Below are positions 34,423-43,208 of a stretch of 64,000 nt of DNA, one piece after another. How positions within the stretch are numbered: position 1 is the stretch's first letter; each line of letters begins with the position of its first letter. Under the pieces are notes generated by a model. The model was not told the origin of the DNA. It searched no databases and saw nothing but the letters and a program-made list of their open reading frames with translations. Both the position numbers and the translations under genes were made by a program. This DNA comes from Virgibacillus sp. SK37 (lineage in GTDB: Bacteria; Bacillota; Bacilli; Bacillales; Amphibacillaceae), in contig NZ_CP007161.1 of assembly GCF_000725285.1 (NCBI RefSeq), positions 1,039,911 to 1,103,910 on the forward strand. Reading direction: 5' to 3'.

Positions 34423-35163
34423 ATGCCAACATTACTGCATCAAAAGATCGCGGCTAAATTAAAATTTGTAGAGGGAGCAAATTTTGTAACGGTTGAAGAT
34501 ACGAAGAATGTGTCTGAAGATGAATTAGTTTATATTATTCAGCATCTTGATTTGTTCTCAAATATAAGAAATGCTGAGAATGTTAGTATTCTGGTAGATG
34601 AAAAGTTCACGGAAACGGTTGGGGGCCTTCTGAACAAGAGAAACTTCCAACTAGATGACGAGGTTTTATTTGTGTATAAAGATTTAATGAAATTACCAGA
34701 AACAGACCAATTTTATTCTATTAAAACGTTACATAAGATGGACCGTAACTTTTTTATAAGCGTGTGGGCTGATGTGATGAAGCATTCGTGTAATGCCCCC
34801 TCCTTATTAAATGTGGAAGATCAGCTCCGCAGTGCTGAAATCGAACTCGGATCGACATATAAAGATTCATGTATATTGGCCTATGAAAATGCTAAGCCAC
34901 TAGGCGTTATCATGCCACATTTGGAGCCGGGAACCACAGATGAGGGAAGGTTATTTTATTTTGGCCTCGTTCCAAAAGAGCGTGGAAAAGGAAAAAGCGT
35001 TATTCTTCATCAACAAGCTTTACAACTGCTGCGCTACCAATTTCATGCATCTCATTACATAGGTTCTACCAGTTTAGACAATTTGCCAATGATTCAAACT
35101 TTTGTACATAATGACTGTAAAAAGATAGCAAAAATCAAAGTCTTTAAACGGACGGCAGGTTAA
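34423..35163 (+). CDS. GNAT-like acetyltransferase
   Basis: A 246-residue protein with a GNAT-type C-terminal half: FYFGLVPKERGKGKSVILHQQALQLL is the acetyl-CoA binding strand-loop-helix (R/QxxGxG form), and IGSTSLDNLPMIQTF fits the usual SVxxxNxxA helix start. The N-terminal half is unrecognised. RBS GAGGAGGG. It heads a run of four closely spaced accessory genes. Confidence 0.7.
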   Translation: MPTLLHQKIAAKLKFVEGANFVTVEDTKNVSEDELVYIIQHLDLFSNIRNAENVSILVDEKFTETVGGLLNKRNFQLDDEVLFVYKDLMKLPETDQFYSIKTLHKMDRNFFISVWADVMKHSCNAPSLLNVEDQLRSAEIELGSTYKDSCILAYENAKPLGVIMPHLEPGTTDEGRLFYFGLVPKERGKGKSVILHQQALQLLRYQFHASHYIGSTSLDNLPMIQTFVHNDCKKIAKIKVFKRTAG

Positions 35164-35221
35164 GTGTGTAATCTGAAAGTGTACAGAAGATATCGCTATT
35201 TAACCAAAAGGAGTTTTTCAA

Positions 35222-35725
35222 ATGCTGTGGTTTAGACCGATAAATGTAGATAGGGATAGGGACCTTGTGCTTGCATTTCGAAAGGATTCATTTGTAGTAA
35301 GCTTTGGAAATGAGAACGATTTTCATGAAGAGGAATATCTGGAATGGCTGAAAGATAAACAGATGGACGAATCAACTGACTTTGTACTGGTACAAGAAGG
35401 GGACGCTTATATTGGGCAATTGGAGCTATCCATTCGGCAGTATGAAGGGAAGCGTGTAGGTTATGTTCATCTGTATTACTTGATCCCCGATAAAAGAGGG
35501 AAAGGATTGGGTGCGAAATTGCACACCTATGCGGAGAATTTTTTCAGGAGTCAAGGGGTTAGCGAATACCACTTACGCGTTTCACCGACGAATACATCAG
35601 CTTTATCTTTTTACCGAAAATTAGGGTTAACTGTAATTGGTGAAGAATTGGATGGAAAAGTGACTCGAATGAGAGGACAAGTAAGTGGGGGAAATGTTAA
35701 TGGAAGAACAGCTTTTCATAAATGA
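35222..35725 (+). CDS. GNAT family acetyltransferase
   Basis: A 167-residue GNAT protein: YLIPDKRGKGLGAKLHTYAENFF is the acetyl-CoA loop, and SPTNTSALSFYRKLGL the C-terminal signature. RBS AAAGGAG. Its 3' end overlaps the following nucleotidyltransferase gene by 26 bases. Target unknown. Confidence 0.82.
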   Translation: MLWFRPINVDRDRDLVLAFRKDSFVVSFGNENDFHEEEYLEWLKDKQMDESTDFVLVQEGDAYIGQLELSIRQYEGKRVGYVHLYYLIPDKRGKGLGAKLHTYAENFFRSQGVSEYHLRVSPTNTSALSFYRKLGLTVIGEELDGKVTRMRGQVSGGNVNGRTAFHK

Positions 35726-36464
35726 ATTTACTTCCTATTGTACGCGTTATTTGCAATGTGATTTGGTGGGTGTTTATTTACATGGTTCACTGGCTATGGG
35801 ATGTTACAACCCTCAAAAAAGCGATGTAGATTTATTGGTTGTGGTAAAAAAACAACTTACAGAGGATACAAAGAAGAAACTTATAAGAGAAATACTTCTA
35901 TTGGAAGAAAAATATCCTTCCTGTCGCTTGGAAATGAGTGTGATTTTGGAGAATGAAGCAAAACATCCGTCTTATCCTACCCCCTTTGAGTTGCATTACT
36001 CAAAAGAGCATAAACGGAACTATGAGGAAGATCCCAATTATAGCTGTTCTAACGAATTTGATCCTGATTTAATAGCCCATATGATGATGACGCATTACAG
36101 GGGTAAGTTGCTTTACGGAAAAGAAATTCAGCAGACTTTTTCTGCGATTAATAAAGAGGACTATATAGCCGCATGCTTGCAAGACGTGAAAGATTCGCGT
36201 TGGAAGATTAGGGAGGACCTTGTATATTATACATTAAATTTATGCAGATTATTGTATTTCTTAGGAGAAGGAATAATAGCATCAAAACGGGAAGGCGGGG
36301 AATGGGCGCTGAAGGTACTGCCAAGTAAGTATCATAATTTGGTTGGTACATGTTTAACAGTGTATAACGGTCAACGAACAGAAATGGAGATAGATAAGAT
36401 CGAAGCAACCAACTTTTCTGATTATATGCTGAAGCAAATAGATAATAGGGGGAAATTAAATTGA
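35700..36464 (+). CDS. Aminoglycoside adenylyltransferase-like nucleotidyltransferase
   Basis: A 254-residue AadA/ANT-like protein. LVGVYLHGSLAMGCYNPQKSDVDLLVVV carries the GS...DxD nucleotidyltransferase core near residue 30, and the C-terminal helical domain (DUF4111 type) has the usual CRLLYFLGEGIIASKREGGEWAL segment. Family members inactivate spectinomycin or streptomycin, but many chromosomal Bacillus homologues have no proven resistance activity. ATG 35700 is seven bases after GGGGGA; upstream in-frame starts fall in that site. It overlaps both neighbours, so it belongs to the same operon. Confidence 0.78.
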   Translation: MEEQLFINEFTSYCTRYLQCDLVGVYLHGSLAMGCYNPQKSDVDLLVVVKKQLTEDTKKKLIREILLLEEKYPSCRLEMSVILENEAKHPSYPTPFELHYSKEHKRNYEEDPNYSCSNEFDPDLIAHMMMTHYRGKLLYGKEIQQTFSAINKEDYIAACLQDVKDSRWKIREDLVYYTLNLCRLLYFLGEGIIASKREGGEWALKVLPSKYHNLVGTCLTVYNGQRTEMEIDKIEATNFSDYMLKQIDNRGKLN

Positions 36465-37489
36465 ATATGACGAAGCTCTCCGCTCGCTTCCAAACCTTTG
36501 CTGAAGAGTGTAAAGGTTCAAGCAAACTGTATGAAGTATTAGCTAAAGAGATTGCAAAAGATCAGGATCTGCTCACAATTGCGGCCGGTACGCGAGATGG
36601 GCAGCCAGTTCCTAATATGTTATTTGGAGCTGTGCAATACATGCTGCTGAAAAATGCAGAACATGAATTAAGGGGATTTTATAAGAGTATGGTCGTAAAT
36701 CCGAGAACTGAAACAGAAGCCTTTCCTTTTTTTAGAGACTTTTGCTTAAATTATAAAAACGAAATTAGGAATCTATTAAAAAGCAGACTCGTTCAAACAA
36801 ATGAAGTGCGTCGCTGTGCATATCTCTATCCCTCCTTTTGCTATGTGTATGAAAAAGTAAAGAAACCATTAGCCCTTATTGAAATTGGCACAAGTGCAGG
36901 CTTTCAACTGTTATGGGATACGTACGCTTATTCGTATGGATCAGCTGCCATATATGGGAATACACAGGCAGACATTGTGCTGGAAGCAGAAGTGAGAGAA
37001 GGGGAGCTTCCAGATTTTATGCAGGAGCTTCCGCCTGTCAGCAAGCGAATTGGTCTTGATTTACATGTAAATAATGTTCAAGATGTAGAAGATCATCTTT
37101 GGCTCAAAGCCCTTATCTGGCCAGAACACGTTGATAGGAGGGAATTATTTGATAAGGTGGCCAGTCAGGTACAGGCTGCAAATCTTCAATTAATAGAGGG
37201 AGATGGGGTCGCACTGCTGCCAGAACTTGTTAATCAAATTCCAAAAGATATGGTCGTAGTAGTCTTTCACACACATGTTGCTAATCAGTTCTCGGATCAA
37301 TTGAAGGAAGACCTCCTCCAAGAAATTCATTCTATTGGCAGTAAGAGGGAGATTTTTCATTTGTATAACAACATATATGACCGTTATTTGCATTTAGAAT
37401 ATTATTTGCAAGGGGAGAAGGTCTCGCATATTGTTGGGGAAACGGAGGGACATGGCAAGTGGTTTACTTGGAATCTAGCAGGTAAATAA
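36461..37489 (+). CDS. DUF2332 family protein
   Basis: A 342-residue protein of the DUF2332 family, with the recognisable YPSFCYVYEKVKKPLALIEIGTSAGFQLLWD segment. That GTSAG stretch looks like the SAM/nucleotide loop of a Rossmann-like fold, and VVFHTHVANQF follows late in the protein. The activity is unknown. The start is TTG at 36461, overlapping the previous stop (TTGA) behind GGGGGA. Last gene of the run before a phased array. Confidence 0.78.
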   Translation: MNMTKLSARFQTFAEECKGSSKLYEVLAKEIAKDQDLLTIAAGTRDGQPVPNMLFGAVQYMLLKNAEHELRGFYKSMVVNPRTETEAFPFFRDFCLNYKNEIRNLLKSRLVQTNEVRRCAYLYPSFCYVYEKVKKPLALIEIGTSAGFQLLWDTYAYSYGSAAIYGNTQADIVLEAEVREGELPDFMQELPPVSKRIGLDLHVNNVQDVEDHLWLKALIWPEHVDRRELFDKVASQVQAANLQLIEGDGVALLPELVNQIPKDMVVVVFHTHVANQFSDQLKEDLLQEIHSIGSKREIFHLYNNIYDRYLHLEYYLQGEKVSHIVGETEGHGKWFTWNLAGK

Positions 37490-37502
37490 TGCAGTTGTGT
37501 TC

Positions 37503-37660
37503 CTGTCTCTTAAATCAGCCGACCTCTCTCTCAAATTTCTGAGAAGTCTCTCATACCTGGTCGTTTTTTCTCATTTGAGGGTAGGAGTCTCTCAAACTAG
37601 TGGGATGCGGCTCATATAACCAGGTGAGTGTCTTAAATTTGTAGTTTTTCTCTCATTTAA
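37503..37660 (-). repeat. Phased array, TGAGAGA type, 20/21-bp spacing
   Basis: Eight units read on the minus strand as (A/T)TGAGAGA or TTTAAGAGA. Plus-strand positions of the CTCAAA/CTCAT core: 37509, 37530, 37550, 37570, 37591, 37611, 37632, 37652, giving steps 21, 20, 20, 21, 20, 21, 20. No ORF follows the repeat because the steps are not multiples of three. It fills the gap between the DUF2332 gene and the aminotransferase gene. Confidence 0.8.
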
Positions 37661-37741
37661 ATACATAAAAATATACTTTACAATTAACGATATCTTCTAT
37701 AGTATAAATAGTTAGAATTTTATTACTTCAGGAGTGTGAGA

Positions 37742-38917
37742 ATGGTGCAAACCTTTGAGTTTTCTGAGACATTAAAAAGACTCCCAGAACAGTTTTTTGC
37801 CAGTCTTGTTATGAAAGCAAAAAAGCTGATGGATGCTGGGCATGACGTTATAAACCTTGGTCAGGGAAACCCTGATTTACCGACACCACAACATATTGTG
37901 GATGAGTTAAAAGCTGCTGCTGATAATCCAACCTACCATAAGTACTCTCCGTTTACTGGCCAACCTTTTTTGAAACAGGCAATCGCCACTTTTTATAAGC
38001 GGGAATATGGAGTAGATATTGATCCAGATACAGAGGTTGCCATTTTGTTTGGTGCCAAAACAGGTTTAGTGGAAATCAGTCAATGTCTGTTAAATCCAGG
38101 TGATGTAGCATTAGTGCCAGATCCAGGTTACCCGGATTATATGTCAGGTATCGCTCTGTCAGATGCTATACCAGCTTTTATGCCATTACTTAAGAAAAAT
38201 GACTTTCTGCCGGACTACAGCAAGATAGATGAAAAGACGTTGGAAAAGGCAAAGCTGTTGTTCTTAAACTATCCCAACAATCCTACTGCAGCAACGGCAA
38301 ATAAGGAATTATTTGATGAAACAATCGCTTTGGCCAATAAACATAGCATTTGTGTTGTACATGACTTTGCTTATGGTGCGATCGGTTTTGATGGTGAAAA
38401 ACCTCAAAGCTTTCTACAGTCTGATGGGGCAAAAGACGTTGGGGTAGAAATGTATACGTTATCGAAAACATATAATATGGCTGGCTGGCGAGTTGGTTTC
38501 GCGGTTGGAAATCCTTCTGTTATTAAAAGCTTAAATTTAATTCAGGATCATTTATATGTAAGTCTTTTTGGGGCGGTTCAGCAGGCTGCTGAGAAAGCAT
38601 TGCTTGGTGACCAGACAGCTGTGGAGCGTTTAGTACATACATATGAAAAAAGACGGAATGTATTTGTGGAGAAGCTTCATGAGATTGGCTGGCATGTACC
38701 GAAATCAAAAGGAACGTTCTTCACTTGGCTGCCTGTGCCAGATGGCTATACCTCTGAATCATTTTCAGATCTCCTGCTGAACGAAGCGCATGTCGTAGTG
38801 GCTCCAGGGAATGGCTTTGGTGAAACAGGGGAAGGTTATGTCCGTGTAGGGCTGCTGGCGAACGAAGAACGATTAATGGAAGCTGCGGAGAGGATCGGGA
38901 AATTGAGGATATTTTAA
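37742..38917 (+). CDS. mtnE: Class I aminotransferase, MtnE-like
   Basis: A 391-residue PLP enzyme (fold type I). Motifs: INLGQGNPDLPTP, KYSPFTGQPFLK, LFLNYPNNPTAA, VVHDFAYG (Asp and Tyr contact PLP) and the lysine in YTLSKTYNMAGWRVGF. The sequence is close to B. subtilis MtnE, which makes methionine from ketomethylthiobutyrate in the methionine salvage pathway. No other mtn gene or SAM riboswitch is nearby, so the exact role is less sure than the class. ATG 37742 follows AGGAGTG; an upstream GTG is inside that site. Confidence 0.8.
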   Translation: MVQTFEFSETLKRLPEQFFASLVMKAKKLMDAGHDVINLGQGNPDLPTPQHIVDELKAAADNPTYHKYSPFTGQPFLKQAIATFYKREYGVDIDPDTEVAILFGAKTGLVEISQCLLNPGDVALVPDPGYPDYMSGIALSDAIPAFMPLLKKNDFLPDYSKIDEKTLEKAKLLFLNYPNNPTAATANKELFDETIALANKHSICVVHDFAYGAIGFDGEKPQSFLQSDGAKDVGVEMYTLSKTYNMAGWRVGFAVGNPSVIKSLNLIQDHLYVSLFGAVQQAAEKALLGDQTAVERLVHTYEKRRNVFVEKLHEIGWHVPKSKGTFFTWLPVPDGYTSESFSDLLLNEAHVVVAPGNGFGETGEGYVRVGLLANEERLMEAAERIGKLRIF

Positions 38918-38974
38918 AATAGTAACGAATGAAGGAAGAAAACAATACATTGTTAACTCTCTGTCAAAAGAAAT

Positions 38975-39023
38975 AAAATCCCCTTAATTGCTTTTTTATA
39001 AAAGTGATTAGGGGGATTTTTTT
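38975..39023 (+). terminator. Terminator of the aminotransferase gene
   Basis: Stem AAATCCCCTTAAT / AGTGATTAGGGGGATTT with a long T-run. Confidence 0.75.
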
Positions 39024-39078
39024 GTGGACATGAAAAAACAAGATTCTCTCTAGGTACATATGTATGAATTAGTCACTT

Positions 39079-39294
39079 GTCTCGGTAGGTTACTTGTTTG
39101 TCGCGGTTGGATAGCCTTCTGTCTCGGATAAGAGCATGCTTGTCTCGGTGGGATAGCCTTCTGTCTCGGATAAGAGCATGCTTGTCTCGGTGGGATAGCC
39201 TCCTGTCTCGGATGAGAGCATGCTTGTCTCGGTACGTTAGGTGAGAGTCTCGGACAGGTATCGAGTAGTCTCGGTATGGGGAATTTTGTCTCAG
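39079..39294 (+). repeat. 21-bp phased array, GTCTCGG type
   Basis: Eleven units start at 39079, 39100, 39121, 39142, 39163, 39184, 39205, 39226, 39247, 39268 and 39288: nine steps of exactly 21 bases and one of 20. All read GTCTCGG except GTCGCGG at 39100 and GTCTCAG at the last. Spacers alternate between TGGGATAGCCTTCT-like and ATAAGAGCATGCTT-like sequence, giving a 42-base higher-order repeat. It lies between the aminotransferase terminator and the beta-propeller gene. Confidence 0.9.
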
Positions 39295-39391
39295 TTAGGA
39301 GGATTCCCATTTTGTAAAGACTACACGGAAGATTAAAATTCGTATTCTTCCCATTCAAATAGGGAAACGTAAGCTTGGGAGGAATGTTAAA

Positions 39392-40609
39392 ATGGGATAT
39401 AGGATTTTAATTGTAATTGTATTCATCTGTATATGTTTTCCAATACATTCTGCTGCTGAAAAGACAGCACTGAAAGCTGCTTTCATCCGTGAGCGACAGT
39501 TGTGGATAAAAGAGGACGATAAAGAGATACAACTTACCAAAGATCGTTATGTTTCCTCTCCAGAATGGTCAAAGGATGGGCGCTTTATTGCCTTTTTGGA
39601 TAGAGATATATCAACCGAAAAGGCTCAATTATACATCTATGATTCAAAGGAAGAAGAAATTTATCAACCCTATCCAACGATTGAAACGGAAGAGTTCCAT
39701 TGGTCGCCAGTATCTAATCAACTGGCTTATTTATCTGGTGGTTTATTAAATGTAACAAAAACAAAGAACGGACGACCGGAAGGCTTTAAAAATGTAAGTT
39801 TGGGTGTAAGTAATTTTAATTGGTTCCCAGATGGAAAGGCGTTTATTGTTTCATCACAATCCAACCTGCTTCCGACTGGCTGGGAACCAGTGCATTTATT
39901 TAAAGTGCCAGTGGATACGGAACTTCATACAGAAAAAGTAACACCATTTTACACAATGCAGTCGCACAAAGATGACTTGTTTTCTGTTGATGCGACGTTC
40001 TTTAAATGGAGTCAGGATGGGAAATGGGTTAGTTTTCTGGCAACACCAACTGCATCATGGGCAATGGACAGCAATACACTTTGTGTAGTTTCGTCAACTG
40101 GACAGAATTTTCAAGCAGTAGGAAAAATGCTTTGGTATAAAGATTGGATCCAGTGGTCCCCGTTTGAAAATAGATTAGCATTCATTTCTGGAGAGGGTAG
40201 ATTTTTCGTTGAGAATAAAAGTACAACTATTTTGGACCTACCTGCATGGAACGAGCAAATGAATTATACTCCTCAAGGATTTGTTGATTTGGATTTGGCT
40301 TGGTTAACAGAGAACAAGGTCCTTGTCGCTCGTGCCGAAGAAAATAAGGAGTGGGAAGAAGGGCCGGCCCCAACGATGTTTACCAGCCTTTACGAAATCA
40401 ATATTAATTCTGGCGAACAGAAGCAAATCTCTTTTCCGAAAGAGAACGAACTGGATATCTCTCCTCAAGTTGTCGGAGCCTATATTACATGGTACAGAAC
40501 TTCAGAAGATAAAGAACAAGGAGATGTATGGGTGAAAAAAAGTATGGACAAATCACCTTATCGATGGTTACTGAATGTGGATCATGCTCCTGTTTTTTAT
40601 CAAAAGTAA
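39392..40609 (+). CDS. Secreted TolB-like beta-propeller protein
   Basis: A 405-residue protein with a signal peptide (YRILIVIVFICICFPIHSAAE) and no lipobox. Repeated blades of the form SPEWSKDGRFIAFL, FHWSPVSNQLAYLS, FNWFPDGKAFIVSS, FKWSQDGKWVSFLA and IQWSPFENRLAFIS are typical of TolB/WD40-like propellers. It is probably exported or membrane-tethered and acts as a binding scaffold; the ligand is unknown. RBS TGGGAGGAATG. Confidence 0.75.
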   Translation: MGYRILIVIVFICICFPIHSAAEKTALKAAFIRERQLWIKEDDKEIQLTKDRYVSSPEWSKDGRFIAFLDRDISTEKAQLYIYDSKEEEIYQPYPTIETEEFHWSPVSNQLAYLSGGLLNVTKTKNGRPEGFKNVSLGVSNFNWFPDGKAFIVSSQSNLLPTGWEPVHLFKVPVDTELHTEKVTPFYTMQSHKDDLFSVDATFFKWSQDGKWVSFLATPTASWAMDSNTLCVVSSTGQNFQAVGKMLWYKDWIQWSPFENRLAFISGEGRFFVENKSTTILDLPAWNEQMNYTPQGFVDLDLAWLTENKVLVARAEENKEWEEGPAPTMFTSLYEININSGEQKQISFPKENELDISPQVVGAYITWYRTSEDKEQGDVWVKKSMDKSPYRWLLNVDHAPVFYQK

Positions 40610-40713
40610 GAAATTTTCTGACCTTATTAATTTCTTATGCCACAACAGCCATGTCCAGCTATAACGCTCCCCCCTCAAGGTCTGAAAAGCTTTCTTATGA
40701 AAATGTAAAAGAA

Positions 40714-40740
40714 TGAAACTTTTCAGCCGCCTCTTTCGTC
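40714..40740 (+). promoter_or_regulatory. ECF-sigma-type promoter upstream of the DUF2207 gene
   Basis: TGAAAC (40714-40719), 17-base spacer, CGTC (40737-40740). This matches the SigM/SigW/SigX class of extracytoplasmic-function promoters, 26 bases before the DUF2207 start. Confidence 0.6.
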
Positions 40741-40765
40741 TTATATAGTACAAGGAGGGCCCGTG

Positions 40766-42448
40766 ATGAAAAAATTATTTGGTCTGGCTATCATTATCTT
40801 TAGTATACTTGTTTTTCCAATTGAATCCTTGGCGGTCGATTATTCTATTGATAACTCTCGGATCGATGCTTTTTTACAGTCTGATGGAAGTGTAAAGGTT
40901 ACTGAAAAGCATACATATCAGTTTGATGGAGAGTTTAATGGGATTACCCGCACGCTAATACCGAAGAATAACACAGAAATTAATGACGTAACTGCAGAAG
41001 AAAAGGGTAAAAAACTTAATATTGAACGAGAGGACAACCTATACAAGGTTCATCGTAAAGGTGAAGATGAAAACATTACCATTGAAATTTTTTATACGAT
41101 TGAAAATGGAGTGGAGGTATTCTCAGATGTCGCCCAATTTTATTGGCCATTCTTTGATGAAAGCAATGAATCTGATTATGGCAACATGAACGTGTTTGTA
41201 CATCCGCCTGAAACGACAGGGAACGTAATTGCATATGGAGAGGATGCCGCAGCAGACTCAGCAGATATCCAGCGTAATGGTACGGTTCATTTTTCTATGG
41301 GCAGTGTGGATAGTGGGGAAAACGGGGATATTCGGGTTGCTTATGATGTTTCACTATTTCCTGGCGCTACAATAACAAAGGATCAGCCGATGAAGCAGGA
41401 AATTCTTGCAGATAAAGAGAGTTTGGAAAAAGAGCAGGCAGCATTTGCACATCGGCAAGATTTACTGTCAGGGCTTGCTCCATATATTGTTGGAATTTTT
41501 GTAATCTATTTGCTAGTACTTGTCGTTTATGCTGCTAACCAGCGCCGTGCCGTTCAAATGGAAGTAGCACACCAATATGTTTCCGCACATTTCGTGCCAG
41601 ATTTGATGATGAGCCTTCCTGCGACACTATCCTTTATGAAGTCTGGTTTACTTGATGCTAATGTATTAACTGCCGCTTTACTTGATTTAGTTCGAAAAGG
41701 ATATGTGAAGAAAGAGAGTGAAGACACGTTCTCTGTTATTCATAAACAAACAGATTATCAGCATGAAAAAATCTTAATCGATTGGTTATTTTATAAAATT
41801 GGAGATAATGGGACATTTCATCTTGGTGATTTAAAAAAATATACAGATGAAGAATCCAATCATGAAACATATTGGAAGGACTTCGAAGCATGGAAGCAAG
41901 CTGTAAAAGAAGAGGTAAAAGAACATCATTTAGTAGATAAAAAGCCGAAGCTTCGTACGATTATCGGCTTATCCAGTATTATAGTAGCTCCTTTTGCCGT
42001 TTTGTTTGGTGTCCATGAATTATTCTTGCCTATGTTTTTGGCTATTATGCTGTTCGGAGCATTGCTGATTTTCGCTGCCTCTTTCCGTGTTAAAACAGTA
42101 AAAGGAGCTATCCTATACAAACAGTGGAAGGAATTCCAAGAGAGATACCCTACGATTAGTGACAAAGACTGGCAGGACTTACAGAGTGAGGAGCAACAAC
42201 GAGCCTTTATCTACAGTTTTGGCTTAAATGATAAACAACTGCATAAAAAGAATGAACAGATAAAAGAAGTGTTACCGCAAAATGATAGATCTAATTCAGA
42301 TATTTTTGCCTTCTTATTCATAGCCAGCCTGGTTCACAATCAATTCGAAGATTCGCATACCGTAGCTGCTGCAACTACTTCCACGGGAGGGACTCCGGGC
42401 GGAGGAGCTGGTGTTGGTGGAGGCGGTGGCGGTTCAGGAGCATTTTAA
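40766..42448 (+). CDS. DUF2207 membrane protein with glycine-rich tail
   Basis: A 560-residue membrane protein: signal peptide (MKKLFGLAIIIFSILVFPIESLA), an extracytoplasmic beta-rich DUF2207 domain (to about residue 215), a membrane helix (about 235-255), a cytoplasmic winged-helix-like part (AALLDLVRKGYVKKE), two more membrane helices (about 395-440), and a C-terminal tail ending in runs of Gly and SGAF. The tail is typical of the family. An ECF-type promoter upstream suggests induction by cell envelope stress. Role unknown. ATG 40766 follows AAGGAGGG. Confidence 0.82.
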   Translation: MKKLFGLAIIIFSILVFPIESLAVDYSIDNSRIDAFLQSDGSVKVTEKHTYQFDGEFNGITRTLIPKNNTEINDVTAEEKGKKLNIEREDNLYKVHRKGEDENITIEIFYTIENGVEVFSDVAQFYWPFFDESNESDYGNMNVFVHPPETTGNVIAYGEDAAADSADIQRNGTVHFSMGSVDSGENGDIRVAYDVSLFPGATITKDQPMKQEILADKESLEKEQAAFAHRQDLLSGLAPYIVGIFVIYLLVLVVYAANQRRAVQMEVAHQYVSAHFVPDLMMSLPATLSFMKSGLLDANVLTAALLDLVRKGYVKKESEDTFSVIHKQTDYQHEKILIDWLFYKIGDNGTFHLGDLKKYTDEESNHETYWKDFEAWKQAVKEEVKEHHLVDKKPKLRTIIGLSSIIVAPFAVLFGVHELFLPMFLAIMLFGALLIFAASFRVKTVKGAILYKQWKEFQERYPTISDKDWQDLQSEEQQRAFIYSFGLNDKQLHKKNEQIKEVLPQNDRSNSDIFAFLFIASLVHNQFEDSHTVAAATTSTGGTPGGGAGVGGGGGGSGAF

Positions 42449-42533
42449 CATAAATGGTGTTAAGTTTATGTGCTTGTAAACAAGTATCTTCTTCGATATG
42501 CTGAGGGCAATGATTGGTAAAAGGAGCGTTTCC

Positions 42534-42794
42534 ATGACAGAGAAGGAAGATAAAAAAGAAGAAATGCTTATTCAAGCAGTTAAAACACAGTATTCCATTT
42601 TACAACTGCTTGATCGTACATTACTTGATGTATATCAATATGAAAAAGGACAAAAAGCTGAAGAGCAGAATGGTGACCTTTTAAACCTTGCCTACCAAGC
42701 AAGAAGCATTATTGCAAAGAAACCAAAGCTAAAAGAAACCTACCGCAAGCTGGAAGAAGAGTATGGTATTCAAATCACCAACCATAACCAGTAA
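42534..42794 (+). CDS. Small helical protein following the DUF2207 gene
   Basis: An 86-residue, highly charged, helical protein without membrane segment. ATG 42534 has AAAAGGAGCG upstream. It is 85 bases after the DUF2207 gene and before a terminator, so probably in the same transcript. No family recognised. Confidence 0.6.
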   Translation: MTEKEDKKEEMLIQAVKTQYSILQLLDRTLLDVYQYEKGQKAEEQNGDLLNLAYQARSIIAKKPKLKETYRKLEEEYGIQITNHNQ

Positions 42795-42796
42795 GG

Positions 42797-42831
42797 AAAG
42801 TCGCTTATTTTTACATAAGCGACTTTTTCTA
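42797..42831 (+). terminator. Terminator
   Basis: Stem AAAGTCGCTTA / TAAGCGACTTT followed by TT. Confidence 0.8.
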
Positions 42832-42848
42832 GGTTCTAATAATGTACA

Positions 42849-43024
42849 TGTTTAGGATTATTCAATGACTCGCAAAATAGATAAACGCGAAGTAACTTGA
42901 TAGTAATGTAAACTTGTTTCGCAAAATAATGTATGGTAAGCAAATACAGCTAGTCCCTGAATATCTGCAGCCGATAGTTTTGCTCTGCAGCCGATAGTTT
43001 TTGTTGTTAGTTCGCATTTTCTCC
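42849..43024. repeat. Short interspersed repeat sharing edges with the composite blocks
   Basis: The left edge (42849-42898; GACTCGCAAAATAGATAAA then CGCGAAGTAACTT) matches those at 7577 and 19069. The right edge TTAGTTCGCATTTTCTCC (43006-43023) is the approximate inverse of the left. Units A and B are absent. The interior has a tandem CTGCAGCCGATAGTTTT (42965-42981 and 42987-43003). It looks like a short, possibly non-autonomous, mobile element. The following 180 bases hold no supported gene. Confidence 0.6.
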
Positions 43025-43208
43025 AAATATGAGTGAACAAAATCCATTTGTAACCCATCGCAATAGACCTTTACCTATACAGTGTCTTCCTTGTATGTAA
43101 TCCAAACAACGTACGTTAACACACCTATTTTTAAAACATACTTCTTTACGCCAACTTGGTTGTCAATTAAGCTAGAGTTTGATGAATGTATTTTAAGGGA
43201 AAAGGAAT

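Noticed and set aside
39050-39358. 102-codon minus-strand frame with PRQACSYPRQKAIPP repeats
   Set aside because: By-product of the 21-bp array; no ribosome site, low-complexity product and the same situation as in the other arrays.
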